Below are positions 1-8,500 of a stretch of 64,000 nucleotides of DNA, in pieces. Origin of the DNA: Anaerolineae bacterium (GTDB taxonomy: Bacteria > Chloroflexota > Anaerolineae > Aggregatilineales > Phototrophicaceae); NCBI GenBank assembly GCA_022824365.1, contig JAJEAA010000029.1:1-64000 (forward strand), read 5' to 3'. Every line of letters starts with the position of its first letter. Within the stretch, counting starts at the first letter, position 1. A program made the translations under genes and the position numbers. A model generated the notes under the pieces. That model was not told the DNA's origin. It searched no databases and saw nothing but the letters and a program-made list of their open reading frames with translations.

Positions 1-94
1 TCTCGCCACGAAGGATTTCCAGCACAATCCTGACTTTCGTCTCCGGTGTGTACTTGCGATACTTTCCCACGAGCGTCCTTCCTTTGCTGAGCAT
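1..94 (-). CDS. IS3-family transposase OrfA (N-terminal part, cut by window edge)
   Basis: This frame enters from the left edge and reads leftwards from an ATG at 94 (or GTG at 70). The 31 visible residues contain KYRKYTPETKVRIVLEILRG, the start of the helix-turn-helix domain of IS3-family OrfA proteins, which bind the element's terminal repeats. A terminal-repeat-like sequence lies directly upstream (up to 141). The rest of OrfA and all of OrfB lie outside the window, so whether the element is intact cannot be judged. It is assigned from the motif and the position beside the repeat. Confidence 0.72.
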   Translation of the reverse strand, partial: MLSKGRTLVGKYRKYTPETKVRIVLEILRGE

Positions 95-141
95 CTAGTA
101 TACTCTCTTTACTAGGTGTCCAGTTTTTCAGGACCACTACA
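1..141 (-). mobile_element. End of an IS3-family insertion sequence
   Basis: Read on the minus strand, the element begins with TG at 141 (TGTAGTGGTCC...CTGGACACC, 141 down to about 115), which resembles IS3-family terminal inverted repeats that start with TG. The transposase ATG follows about 20 bases further in. The other terminus and any target duplication lie outside the window. The boundary at 141 is inferred from the TG dinucleotide and the repeat-like sequence. Confidence 0.6.
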
Positions 142-802
142 GCCCATCCCCCGGCCCCTTCCCCATAGCAATGCGGAAGGGGAGCGCATCCTTGGCAAAC
201 TTGGGAATGCAGTGCTGAATTCCGCCCAAGAAGTCGGTTGTAGGGGCGATTGACAGTCAGTGTCTACGCGACCCGGTAAATCGCCCGCTCGAAATAAGCC
301 AAAAATTTGCGCAGTTTCCTCAGTATCGGACAAGCCTTACAGATTTCGACAATGAGAATCGCCGTCCTTTTTTGCATGAATTACTTTCACATACTGAGTA
401 TTTGACAGGCGTGAGAGAAGTGGTTACACTTTGATTATACTTATAGTTAGGATGCGATCAGATACTCTGATTGACGCATGAGTTACTTGATGATCAACTG
501 GGCGCATTACAAGAAGTTTCAACCTCATCGTCGGCACATGGCTTTTTCGATTGCCCACTATCCGTCGATGAAGTTGCTCCTCAATATTTGCATGGAAACG
601 AAGTACCCCGCCGACTGTCCTCTCCAATAGCTTGAACGGATTGCGTCGCTTCGTTCACGCCTCATTGACCCACAACTAACGCAGGTCTGTTCCGCATTTT
701 CCGTTGGGAATGTCACTGACTGGTTCAGTGTTCTCCGCCGAGCGTCGTATGTTGGCGCTCACCATCCGCTTTGGAAGCGTATACTTTAAGAAAGGGCGCA
801 AG
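142..802. other. Intergenic region between IS end and first transport operon
   Basis: No convincing gene is seen. The stretch holds a perfect 8-bp inverted repeat at 155-162/175-182 (CCCCTTCC/GGAAGGGG), a second 8-bp inverted repeat at 244-251/279-286 (GGGCGATT/AATCGCCC), and a near-consensus promoter at 402-430. Base composition looks lower in GC than the coding DNA. A 54-codon open frame from a TTG at 471 to 635 has plausible amino-acid content but no recognisable match and no good ribosome site. A TATACT hexamer at 780-785 could be a second, weak -10 for the gene at 803. Confidence 0.5.
402..430 (+). promoter_or_regulatory. Sigma70-type promoter, TTGACA-17-TACACT
   Basis: A perfect -35 TTGACA (402-407) is separated by 17 bp from TACACT (425-430). 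It points towards the binding-protein gene at 803 and would give a leader of about 365 nt. It is recognised only by matching the consensus. Confidence 0.5.
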
Positions 803-2074
803 ATGAAAAGGTTAAGTTTGGTAGTAGCGCTGCTCGTTCTGCTGTCGTTGACCGCGACCGCGCAAGACTCAGTGACGTTAACGATCTTGGTTGAGCAGGG
901 TGGATTCTGGCTGCAAGAAGCGGCCGCGGCGCAGTTCGAGGAAGAGACGGGGCATACGGTCGAATTCGTCAACGTTCCTTATGGCAGCGTATTTGATCGT
1001 TTGTCAGCTGAAATGGCGACCGGCGGCGGCGCTTTTGATGTGGCGACGATTGATGTGGTGTGGATGTCTCACTTCGCGCCATTTGCCGAGCCGCTGGACG
1101 ATCTGTTTACCGACGAGGTTGTAGGCGACCTGTTCCCATCGTTGGTCGCGGACGCGCAGATCGGCGGCGCCTACATCGGAATGCCGACCTGGGCGAATAC
1201 GGAGATCATCTTCTACCGCAAGGACTTGTGGGAAGATCCGGATGAAATGGCTGCCTTTGAAGCCGAATATGGCTATCCGCTGGCGCCGCCGACGACCTGG
1301 CAAGAGTTCGATGATATGGCGCAATTCTTCACGCGCGATAACGATGGCGATGGCGAGATCGATATGTACGGCACCGATGTCAAGGGCGGCGTTGCCGACT
1401 TTGAATGGATGATTGCTGTCTTGCAAGCTGGTTCGCCGGGCGTGGTGCTTGATGCCGAGCACAATATCATCATCGACAATGAAGCGCATGTGGCCGGGCT
1501 GGAATATTACATCAGCCATCACTGCGATATGGATGTCGCGCCGCCGAACGTCAATGAAATCGATTGGGGCGTGGCGGAGAATCTCTTCTATCAGAGCCAG
1601 ACAGCGATGTTCCGCTTTTGGGGGCATGCATACCGTCTGACCCGCGGCGATTCACCGATTGCGGATTTGGTTGGCGCTGCCCCGATGGTCGCTGGTCCGG
1701 GCGGCGTCGGCGCAATCCCCGGTCCCTGGTTCAATATCGTGCCCAAGACTTCGGAGAACAAAGAGCTTGCTTTGGAGTTCGTCCAGTATCTTTACGACAA
1801 CAACTCATTGGGTATCGAAGCGCCCTTGGGTTTAGCGGCGCGCAAGTCAGCGTATGCCGAATACGCCGATGTCGAAGGGTTCGAGAATCTGAATCCTCTG
1901 CTCGAAACTTTGGATAGTCCGCAGACCATCGGCCGCCCGGCTGTCGCCGATTGGCAGCAGATTGCTGATGAGATTCTGGGACCGATTGGCACGGATGCCT
2001 TGACCTGCGAAGAGGATCCGGCTGAGCTATTGGCTTGGGGCCGCGAGCAGCTCGAAGGGATGGGATACGAGTAG
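803..2074 (+). CDS. CUT1 sugar ABC transporter, extracellular solute-binding protein
   Basis: This 423-residue family 1 solute-binding protein captures a sugar or oligosaccharide outside the membrane and hands it to the permeases encoded next. The ATG at 803 is chosen because it opens a classic signal peptide (MKRLSLVVALLVLLSLTATA, then QDS); the open frame reaches back to 704 without signal-peptide character. Cleavage after ATA-like residues is likely and there is no lipobox cysteine, so it would be released rather than lipid-anchored. The body has the usual family features (GGAFDVATIDVVW near residue 75, WANTEIIFYRKDLW near 135). A stem-loop at 2084-2112 separates it from the permeases. The substrate is unknown; the GH172 enzyme in the same operon hints at furanosides. 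Confidence 0.9.
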   Translation: MKRLSLVVALLVLLSLTATAQDSVTLTILVEQGGFWLQEAAAAQFEEETGHTVEFVNVPYGSVFDRLSAEMATGGGAFDVATIDVVWMSHFAPFAEPLDDLFTDEVVGDLFPSLVADAQIGGAYIGMPTWANTEIIFYRKDLWEDPDEMAAFEAEYGYPLAPPTTWQEFDDMAQFFTRDNDGDGEIDMYGTDVKGGVADFEWMIAVLQAGSPGVVLDAEHNIIIDNEAHVAGLEYYISHHCDMDVAPPNVNEIDWGVAENLFYQSQTAMFRFWGHAYRLTRGDSPIADLVGAAPMVAGPGGVGAIPGPWFNIVPKTSENKELALEFVQYLYDNNSLGIEAPLGLAARKSAYAEYADVEGFENLNPLLETLDSPQTIGRPAVADWQQIADEILGPIGTDALTCEEDPAELLAWGREQLEGMGYE

Positions 2075-2083
2075 TCTGAGTTT

Positions 2084-2112
2084 AGAGGGGTTGTCTGGTT
2101 GGCAGCCCCTCT
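2084..2112 (+). terminator. Stem-loop between binding protein and permease genes
   Basis: AGAGGGGTTG (2084-2093) pairs with CAGCCCCTCT (2103-2112), with one G.U pair and a 9-nt loop, starting 10 nt after the binding-protein stop codon. There is no T-run. It more likely stabilises the upstream mRNA or partly terminates transcription than ends the operon. Confidence 0.55.
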
Positions 2113-2133
2113 CATACCCGCATTGGTATAGCG

Positions 2134-3024
2134 ATGACAATGACAGACAGGCGCTTTGTGGCGATCCTGATATTGCCGGCGGGTTTGTTCCTGACGGCAT
2201 TCGTGGCTTACCCGCTCTTTTTGCTCCTGCGCGACAGCTTCTTTGAGGTCTCCATTTACGCCCCGACCGAAGGCTTGTTTGTGGGGCTGGACAACTATGT
2301 CAAGGCTTTAACATCGTCGCGTGTACTTGAGTCGGCACAGCGGACGCTGACCTATACTCTGATTGCCTTGAGCGCCGAGTTCGCGTTGGGCTTTGGCGCG
2401 GCGCTACTCTTCAATGCGATGGGCAAACGCTCCGAGCTATTGCGGACAATATTCGCGTTCCCTTTGATGATTCCGCCGATCGTGGCGGGCTTGCTCTGGC
2501 GCTTTATGCTGATCGACAACATCGGCATCGTCAATCACTTGTTGGAGACATTCGGTGTGATCGCCGATTCGAGCGACATCAGTTGGCTCGGCGATCGGGA
2601 TCTGGTTCTGTTTTCGGTGGCGCTGCCGAATATCTGGTTGACGACTTCATTTGTGGCGCTGGTGTTGTATACCGGTCTGCAAAATATTCCGGCGGAGTTG
2701 ATCGAAGCGGCAAAGATAGACGGCGCGAGCGCCTGGCAACGATTCTGGCGCGTTTCCTTGCCCCTGCTGCGCCCGGTGATCGCGGTCGTACTCATCATCC
2801 GCGGCATTGATGCGGCGCGCGCCTTCGATATGATCTGGATTCAGACGGAGGGCGGTCCCCGTTTTGCTTCGGAGATCCTCAGCATTCATATCTATCGCAA
2901 CATGATTCGCTATGGCAATGTTGGCGAGGCATCGGCGATAGCGACGCTATTCATGTTCAGCATGGTGATCATCAGCGCTATCGTATTTTTCTTGATCTGG
3001 GGCCGGGGGACTTCACAGTCGTGA
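2134..3024 (+). CDS. CUT1 ABC transporter permease (MalF/UgpA type)
   Basis: This 296-residue inner-membrane permease has about six hydrophobic segments and the cytoplasmic EAA loop (EAAKIDGASAWQRFWRVSLP, around residues 190-210) that docks with the ATPase. It follows the binding protein by 59 bp and precedes the MalG-type partner by 19 bp, the normal CUT1 order. The ATG at 2134 is used; another lies at 2140, and neither has a strong ribosome site. The protein lacks the large periplasmic loop of E. coli MalF, as is usual for the UgpA-like branch. No ATPase gene is adjacent. Confidence 0.92.
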   Translation: MTMTDRRFVAILILPAGLFLTAFVAYPLFLLLRDSFFEVSIYAPTEGLFVGLDNYVKALTSSRVLESAQRTLTYTLIALSAEFALGFGAALLFNAMGKRSELLRTIFAFPLMIPPIVAGLLWRFMLIDNIGIVNHLLETFGVIADSSDISWLGDRDLVLFSVALPNIWLTTSFVALVLYTGLQNIPAELIEAAKIDGASAWQRFWRVSLPLLRPVIAVVLIIRGIDAARAFDMIWIQTEGGPRFASEILSIHIYRNMIRYGNVGEASAIATLFMFSMVIISAIVFFLIWGRGTSQS

Positions 3025-3043
3025 CCGGCGGGAGATATGCCGC

Positions 3044-3871
3044 ATGAAGGCGTCGCTGGCGGAACGGGCTACATTGTTTGCGTTGGTGACGCTAATCGTC
3101 GTCGTATACGTATTCCCTTACGCCTTTTTGGTTTCCACATCGCTCAAGCCGCCGGCCGATGCCCTGGCAATCCCGCCGACGATTTTGCCGCAACGGATCA
3201 GCCTGGAGAACTATAGCAATATCGCCACGTTTCCATCGGTGCGGCAGTCTTTCGCAAACAGTTTGACAATCGCGCTTTTGAGCACGCTGATCACGATTAG
3301 TCTGTCAGTGCCGGCGGCGTATGCGGTGGCGCGTTTCGCCAGCATGGCGGGCAAGATTTTTTTGATCGCGGTACTTATCACGAGGCTGATTCCACCGGTT
3401 TCGGTTGGCATACCGTTATTCGCGATTATGCGGTCGCTCGGTTTGACGGATACGCATATTGGCGTTGCGCTGGCGCATTCGACCATAAGCGTTCCTTTGG
3501 CGATTTGGCTGCTGGCGAGCTTCATGGAAGGCATCCCGCATGAATTGGAGGAGGCGGCGCGAGTTGACGGCTGCTCCCGGTTTGGCGCCCTGTTTCGAAT
3601 CATTATTCCGGTGGCGGCTGGCGGCATCGCGGTGACTTCTGTGTTTGTCTTCCTGGCGTCCTGGAACGAGTTTTTGTTTGCGTTGTTGTTATCATCCACC
3701 AGCGTGAAAACTGCGCCGATCGCCATCGCGGAGTTCCGGACACAATATGGCATTCAGTGGGGAACAATGACCTCGCTCTCGGTAGTCTTCTCATTTCCAG
3801 TTATTATCTTCTCGCTGCTGATGCAGAAACGAATTGTGGCCGGCATGACGATGGGCGCTGTAAAGGGTTAA
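3044..3871 (+). CDS. CUT1 ABC transporter permease (MalG/UgpE type)
   Basis: This 275-residue permease is the partner of the one at 2134. It begins with a hydrophobic segment (LFALVTLIVVVYVFPYAFLV) followed by the conserved SLKPPADAL region, and its EAA loop reads LEEAARVDGCSRFGALFRII (around residue 165-185). It ends in GAVKG, the typical C-terminus of the family. GGGAG at 3030-3034 serves as ribosome site. With the upstream partner it should form the heterodimeric membrane channel; the ATPase must come from elsewhere. Confidence 0.92.
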   Translation: MKASLAERATLFALVTLIVVVYVFPYAFLVSTSLKPPADALAIPPTILPQRISLENYSNIATFPSVRQSFANSLTIALLSTLITISLSVPAAYAVARFASMAGKIFLIAVLITRLIPPVSVGIPLFAIMRSLGLTDTHIGVALAHSTISVPLAIWLLASFMEGIPHELEEAARVDGCSRFGALFRIIIPVAAGGIAVTSVFVFLASWNEFLFALLLSSTSVKTAPIAIAEFRTQYGIQWGTMTSLSVVFSFPVIIFSLLMQKRIVAGMTMGAVKG

Positions 3872-3923
3872 TCGTCGAAAGCAAGGCTGGCGAGTGTCTG
3901 ATGGACAAAGGAGTTAGCTGAAA

Positions 3924-5045
3924 ATGAATGTCTGGCAGCCGAACAGTCCGCTGGGCGGATTACCGTTTATCAAGCGAGCGCGGTCACTGCGATCGTCAAG
4001 TTACGATGTTACCGGGGGCAATCGAGACTTCAAGGTGGTGGCGCCGGGGGAAACGCAGGTCATGGCGGACATAGAAGGCTGCGGCATGGTCAAGCATATA
4101 TGGATGACCACGCGCTGCTACGCGCCGCAATACATGCGCAAGCTGGTGATCGAGATGTATTGGGATGGCGAAGAGAATCCCAGCGTGCGTGTTCCCTATG
4201 GCGACTTCTTCGGCATCGGCCATGCGACGGGCAAGCACTATGTGTCATTGCCTGTGAGTATGACCTTTGGGGAACGGCGCGGTCCCAAGGGTCCATTCTC
4301 GCCGGCGATGAATTGGTATTTCCCCATGCCCTTCGGCGAGCAGGCCAAGATTCAGATTATCAATGAGAGCGAAGAGCCGATCGCCAATCTCTTCTATTAT
4401 GTCGATTATGAATTGTACGATGAAGCGCCGCCTGATGATCTCGGCTATTTTCATGCGACCTGGAATCAGGAGAACCCGACCGAAGCGCTGGCGCACCGCT
4501 CCGATGAAGAAAATCCCGCCCCTTGGGATCTACCCGGCATCAATCTCACCGGCGATGAAAACTATGTCATTTTGGATGCGGTTGGCGCCGGTCATTTTGT
4601 GGGCTGTCTGTTGAATATCGACAACTTCAACGCGTCCAATCAGGTCTTCACCTGGCCGGGCGAGGGCGATGATATGTTCTTCGTTGATGGGGAGGCTTTT
4701 CCGCCTTCGCTGCACGGGACCGGCACGGAAGACTATTTCGGCTGCGCCTGGGGTTTCCCGAGCGGAGAGTATGCGGGACCTTACCACGGCATATCGCTGG
4801 GCAGTGACGTGCAGGAGCATTTTGGCAAGTGGAGCCTTTATCGCTGGCATATTGAAGACCCGATTCGATTCACCAAGTCGCTGCGCTTCTCAATCGAACA
4901 TGGACACGCCAACGACCAGAGCAACGAATATTCCAGCGTCGCCTACTGGTATCAGTTGGAGCCGCACAAGCCGCTGCCGTCCTTGCCGCCGGTGGAAGCG
5001 CGTTTGCCGCGGCGTTGGCCCGAGCACGGCTTGTGGGACAGGTAG
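3924..5045 (+). CDS. DUF2961 / GH172-family glycoside hydrolase
   Basis: This 373-residue protein matches the DUF2961 family, now glycoside hydrolase family 172, whose characterised members act on alpha-D-fructofuranosides and alpha-D-arabinofuranosides. Visible landmarks are HIWMTTRC near residue 59, YWDGEENPSVRVPYGDFFGIG near 80, and GTGTEDYFGCAWGFPSGEY near 266. E269 and E282 lie where the catalytic acids of the family are expected. There is no signal peptide, so it should act inside the cell on an imported oligosaccharide. The start has AAGGAG 10 nt upstream (3908-3913). It closes the first transport operon, which implies that its substrate is what that transporter brings in. Confidence 0.85.
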   Translation: MNVWQPNSPLGGLPFIKRARSLRSSSYDVTGGNRDFKVVAPGETQVMADIEGCGMVKHIWMTTRCYAPQYMRKLVIEMYWDGEENPSVRVPYGDFFGIGHATGKHYVSLPVSMTFGERRGPKGPFSPAMNWYFPMPFGEQAKIQIINESEEPIANLFYYVDYELYDEAPPDDLGYFHATWNQENPTEALAHRSDEENPAPWDLPGINLTGDENYVILDAVGAGHFVGCLLNIDNFNASNQVFTWPGEGDDMFFVDGEAFPPSLHGTGTEDYFGCAWGFPSGEYAGPYHGISLGSDVQEHFGKWSLYRWHIEDPIRFTKSLRFSIEHGHANDQSNEYSSVAYWYQLEPHKPLPSLPPVEARLPRRWPEHGLWDR

Positions 5046-5105
5046 TCGGGACTCATTGTCGGCGTAAATTGATCGATTCGCGTTTCCGCAGGTCTGTCAG
5101 TTTTC

Positions 5106-5133
5106 TTGACAGGATTGCGCTGCGGGATATACT
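5106..5133 (+). promoter_or_regulatory. Sigma70-type promoter, TTGACA-16-TATACT
   Basis: A consensus -35 TTGACA (5106-5111), a 16-bp spacer and TATACT (5128-5133) lie about 100 bp ahead of the binding-protein gene at 5235. This makes 5235-8496 a transcription unit separate from the preceding operon. Confidence 0.65.
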
Positions 5134-5234
5134 CGGTTGCGGCGCAAGGCGAGAGGAGGCAGGCGGATTAGAGAAATCTGCAGTATCTCATAGTTTGAGC
5201 GTCGATCGAGAAGAAATATGCGAAGGAGCAGGAA

Positions 5235-6557
5235 ATGATGTTTAAGATGAGATTGTTCACGATTGTATTGCTTGGGCTTCTGCTTGCGCTTATGGCTGGC
5301 GCGACTGCGGCGCAAGACAGCACGGTTACGATATGGGCGGGAGACGATGACACCGGCGCATGCTGGTCGAGCTTGTTGGTGGATACCTTCCCGCGCGAAG
5401 ACATCACAGTTGAGGTTGTCTTGCAGCCGGGGACGAATCTGGTCGATACGCAGCGCACCGCCTTGCAGGGCGGCGCCGGACCGGACATCACTTTCTCTCA
5501 CGGTCCCGCCTTTATGCTTGAATTGGCGAGCGCTGGTTTGCTGCTGAATCTCGATGTTTACGCCGATGAATACAATTGGGGCGAGCGATTCGCGCCTTGG
5601 GCGCTTGATCTTGGTCGCGTTGAGGGATCCCTATACAGCCTCTCGGAGGAACTCGAGACGGTCATCATGTATTACAACAAGACGGTCTTCGAGGAACAAG
5701 GTTGGGAGATTCCCAAGACGATGGATGAGTTGTACGCCTTGGCCGATGCCATTCGCGAGGCTGGTCTGGATGTGATGGGTCCGGCCTTTGGCGAATGCGC
5801 GCCTTGCGTCGAATGGGCGGTCAGCGTATTCCTGAGTCATCATGCTGGCCCGGACAAAGTCTACGAGGCCTTGACCGGTCAACGGCCCTGGACCGACGAA
5901 GCCTTTGTCGCGGCGATCACCGACTTGAAAGACATTGTGCGGGACGGCTGGTTCATGGGCAGCCTGGACCTTTTCTTCTCGGACACCTTTGATTCGGCGC
6001 ATGCGTTGTTTGGCGCGGGTGAGATCGCCATGAGCTTTGAAGGCACCTGGATGCTGGATAACTATCAGCGGGACTTTTTCGGCGAGCCGGCGGGCAACGA
6101 CAACGAATGGGACTGGTTCTCTTTCCCGACGACATTCACCGAAGATCAGTTCTTCATCATCGGCGTCGGTTCAAGCTGGGGCATCAGTTCGGCCACGCCG
6201 AATCCTGACGAAGCGGCTGCTGTGCTCGACCATTATTACAGCACGGGCTTCCAGGCGCAGATGTTTGAGCAGTGCGGGGTGGCGCCGGCGCCTTTGATCT
6301 ATGAAGGCGATGTCTTCGCCAATTCTGATCCGCGGGAAGCGCGCTTGTACGAAGAATTTGGACAGGCGTCGTCCAAGGGCAATGTTGGTTACACGAGTTG
6401 GAGCTTCTGGCCCGCGCGCACGAACGTATGGCTTTGGGAGCAGATCGTGCGCGTCTATGATGATCAGCTTTCGGTGGAGGATTACCTCGCCGGCATGCAG
6501 TCGGAATTCGAAGAAGAATTCGCTGATGGGCTGATCCCGCCGATTCCGGCGCGCTAG
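5235..6557 (+). CDS. CUT1 sugar ABC transporter, solute-binding protein
   Basis: This 440-residue family 1 solute-binding protein has a signal peptide (hydrophobic run to ALMAGATAAQD, no lipobox cysteine). AAGGAG at 5223-5228 supports the ATG at 5235; another ATG follows directly at 5238. It is a close paralogue of the orphan binding protein at 23832-25136, sharing blocks such as DGWFMGSLDL, FSDTFDSAHA and IIGVGSSWGI. Tryptophan- and acid-rich segments are typical of sugar binding. It leads the operon with the permeases at 6689 and 7642, from which it is separated by a strong terminator-like hairpin. The substrate is unknown. Confidence 0.9.
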   Translation: MMFKMRLFTIVLLGLLLALMAGATAAQDSTVTIWAGDDDTGACWSSLLVDTFPREDITVEVVLQPGTNLVDTQRTALQGGAGPDITFSHGPAFMLELASAGLLLNLDVYADEYNWGERFAPWALDLGRVEGSLYSLSEELETVIMYYNKTVFEEQGWEIPKTMDELYALADAIREAGLDVMGPAFGECAPCVEWAVSVFLSHHAGPDKVYEALTGQRPWTDEAFVAAITDLKDIVRDGWFMGSLDLFFSDTFDSAHALFGAGEIAMSFEGTWMLDNYQRDFFGEPAGNDNEWDWFSFPTTFTEDQFFIIGVGSSWGISSATPNPDEAAAVLDHYYSTGFQAQMFEQCGVAPAPLIYEGDVFANSDPREARLYEEFGQASSKGNVGYTSWSFWPARTNVWLWEQIVRVYDDQLSVEDYLAGMQSEFEEEFADGLIPPIPAR

Positions 6558-6571
6558 CGTATTGATATTAC

Positions 6572-6611
6572 GGTGTCCCAGCTCGCGCTTGCGCTGGGAC
6601 ACCACATTTTT
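6572..6611 (+). terminator. Intrinsic terminator-like hairpin after binding-protein gene
   Basis: GGTGTCCCAGC (6572-6582) and GCTGGGACACC (6593-6603) form a perfect 11-bp stem with a 10-nt loop, followed by a T5 run at 607-611 within the 6601 line (6607-6611). It lies inside the operon, so it probably terminates only part of transcription and keeps permease levels below those of the binding protein. Confidence 0.75.
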
Positions 6612-6688
6612 GACGCTTGGAGCCAGAGGCACAGGCTCTTGGTTGATTCTCTTCTGGCGAGAGAAAACTCTTCAAGCGCAGGTAAGAT

Positions 6689-7645
6689 ATGGCAGGCAAA
6701 TCAAGTACTCGATCTGAGGGGCAGTTCGCAGTTGGTTCGGATGTTCCGGGCAAGCGGAAAGGCCGACGCCGCGAGTATTGGACGCGCTATCGGATCATGC
6801 GGTATGTCCTGGTCCCTTGGCTGTTTTTGATTCCGATTCTGGCGCTGCACGCCTTTGTGGTTGTGTTTCCCGCGGCGCAAGGCGTCTTTTACTCGTTTAC
6901 GGATTGGCGCGGCATTGGCGAGGCGGAGTACATCGGACTGCGCAACTTCGAGGAAATGATATTTGAGGATCAGAGTTACCACGATGCATTGTGGCGGAAT
7001 ATCCAGTGGATGCTATTTTTTGTCACGGTTCCCTTTGCCTTCGCGCTCTTCGGCTCGAGTTTGCTGGCGAAGGTCCGACGCGGCGCCATGTTTTATCGAA
7101 CGGCGCTATTCATGCCCTTCATCCTGCCCAGTATCGTGACAGCGACGATATGGCGCTATCTGTATAATCCGCGCTTTGGTTTGCCGACGCTGGTCGGCTA
7201 TGAGAAGGCGCTGCTGGGCCAATCCGACACGGCGCTTTGGTCTATCGCCTTCGCCGATAACTGGCATTTTTGGGGCTTCTTGATGGTGCTGTTTTTGACG
7301 GCGATGCAGGGGATCCCGCCCGTGCTTTATGACGCGGCCAAAGTGGACGGCGCCAATCGCTGGCAGGAGTTTTGGCATGTGACATTGCCGGGTATTCGGC
7401 CCGTCGTCTTATTCATGCTGATGATGGTGATGATCTGGGCTTTTCTCGTGTTCGACTATATTTTCATCTTGACGGGAGGGGGACCGGCCGGAGCGACGGA
7501 AGTATTGGGCATCGACATATACAAGAACGCTTTCCAGCGATTCGAGGCTGGTTATGCGGCGGCGCAGGGCATCTCGATCAGCATCTTCGCGGGCCTAATC
7601 GTGACTGCGTTTGCCTTCTTGCGCAAGAGGGGCTGGGAGATATGA
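6689..7645 (+). CDS. CUT1 ABC transporter permease (MalF/UgpA type)
   Basis: This 318-residue permease has a basic, hydrophilic N-terminus of about 40 residues, then six hydrophobic segments. The EAA loop is present as LYDAAKVDGANRWQEFWHVT (around residue 213-232). Its TGA stop overlaps the ATG of the next permease (ATGA at 7642-7645), showing translational coupling. It forms the channel for the binding protein at 5235 and possibly also for the orphan paralogue at 23832. Confidence 0.92.
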   Translation: MAGKSSTRSEGQFAVGSDVPGKRKGRRREYWTRYRIMRYVLVPWLFLIPILALHAFVVVFPAAQGVFYSFTDWRGIGEAEYIGLRNFEEMIFEDQSYHDALWRNIQWMLFFVTVPFAFALFGSSLLAKVRRGAMFYRTALFMPFILPSIVTATIWRYLYNPRFGLPTLVGYEKALLGQSDTALWSIAFADNWHFWGFLMVLFLTAMQGIPPVLYDAAKVDGANRWQEFWHVTLPGIRPVVLFMLMMVMIWAFLVFDYIFILTGGGPAGATEVLGIDIYKNAFQRFEAGYAAAQGISISIFAGLIVTAFAFLRKRGWEI

Positions 7646-8496
7646 GAGCGAGGCCGGAATTTTTCCTGCTGAAAAAGCAGCGCGACAGTCGCGTGTTCAA
7701 TCATGTTTTCCTATCCATACTGGTCGTATTCTCTTTGGGACCGGTGGTTGTGCTGGCGATGAATTCGGTCAAGTCGAATTCGGAGTTGGGCTTGAATCCG
7801 CTGGGTTTTCCGCAGGAAATCCGGCTGGAGAATTTCGGCAATGCCTGGGAGCGAGGCGAATTCGAGCGGACCTCGAAGAACAGCGTGATCTATGTTGTTG
7901 GCACGGTGGCGGCTGAACTGGTCCTGGGCGGATTAGCGGCTTACAGCTTGGCGCGGAAGAATCCGCCGGGCGCGAATATCGTTATGATATACCTGCTTGT
8001 CGCGTCGACCGTGCCGATTTGGCTTTACCTGGTGCCTTTGTTTTTTCTGTGGCGGCAGTTGGGTTTGCTGAATACATATCATGGACTGATTCTGATATAT
8101 ACGGCTTTGAACGCTCCCTTCTCGATTTTTCTCTTGCGTTCATATTTGATCGGCTTGCCGGTGGAATTGGAGGATGCGGCGCGGGTCGACGGCGCCAATG
8201 AATTGCAGGTTTTGCTCCGCATCATCGTGCCGCTATCTTGGCCCGGGTTTTTGACGGTTGGTCTGGTCGTCGGTCTGGCGATTTGGAGCGAGTTCCAGGT
8301 GGCGCTGATATTCGTTCATAAACCGGAGATGTTTCCGATTACAACGAGCTACTTCAAGTTTACCGATCGTTTCGGGCGTGATTGGGCGATGACGAGCGCC
8401 GGCGCCTTTATGATGATCGCGCCGGTTCTAGTTTTGTTCCTGGCGCTTCAACGACGATTCGTTGAAGGCTTGACAGAGGGCGGCATTAAATTCTAG
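7642..8496 (+). CDS. CUT1 ABC transporter permease (MalG/UgpE type)
   Basis: This 284-residue partner permease starts at the ATG that overlaps the upstream stop codon; the longer open frame back to 7372 lies inside the previous gene and is not used. It shows the conserved AMNSVKSNSELGLNPLGFP region after the first membrane segment and the EAA loop LEDAARVDGANELQVLLRII. It ends in GGIKF. Its stop lies only 4 bp from the convergent end of the MDR dehydrogenase gene. Confidence 0.92.
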   Translation: MRARPEFFLLKKQRDSRVFNHVFLSILVVFSLGPVVVLAMNSVKSNSELGLNPLGFPQEIRLENFGNAWERGEFERTSKNSVIYVVGTVAAELVLGGLAAYSLARKNPPGANIVMIYLLVASTVPIWLYLVPLFFLWRQLGLLNTYHGLILIYTALNAPFSIFLLRSYLIGLPVELEDAARVDGANELQVLLRIIVPLSWPGFLTVGLVVGLAIWSEFQVALIFVHKPEMFPITTSYFKFTDRFGRDWAMTSAGAFMMIAPVLVLFLALQRRFVEGLTEGGIKF

Positions 8497-8500
8497 GCGC

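Noticed and set aside
244..286. GGGCGATT/AATCGCCC inverted repeat as a possible structured RNA
   Set aside because: The 27-nt loop and lack of further pairing give no support for a known RNA class.
471..635. 54-codon plus-strand frame starting at TTG in the first intergenic region
   Set aside because: No ribosome site at proper spacing, no recognised family, TTG start; kept only as a remark in the intergenic entry.
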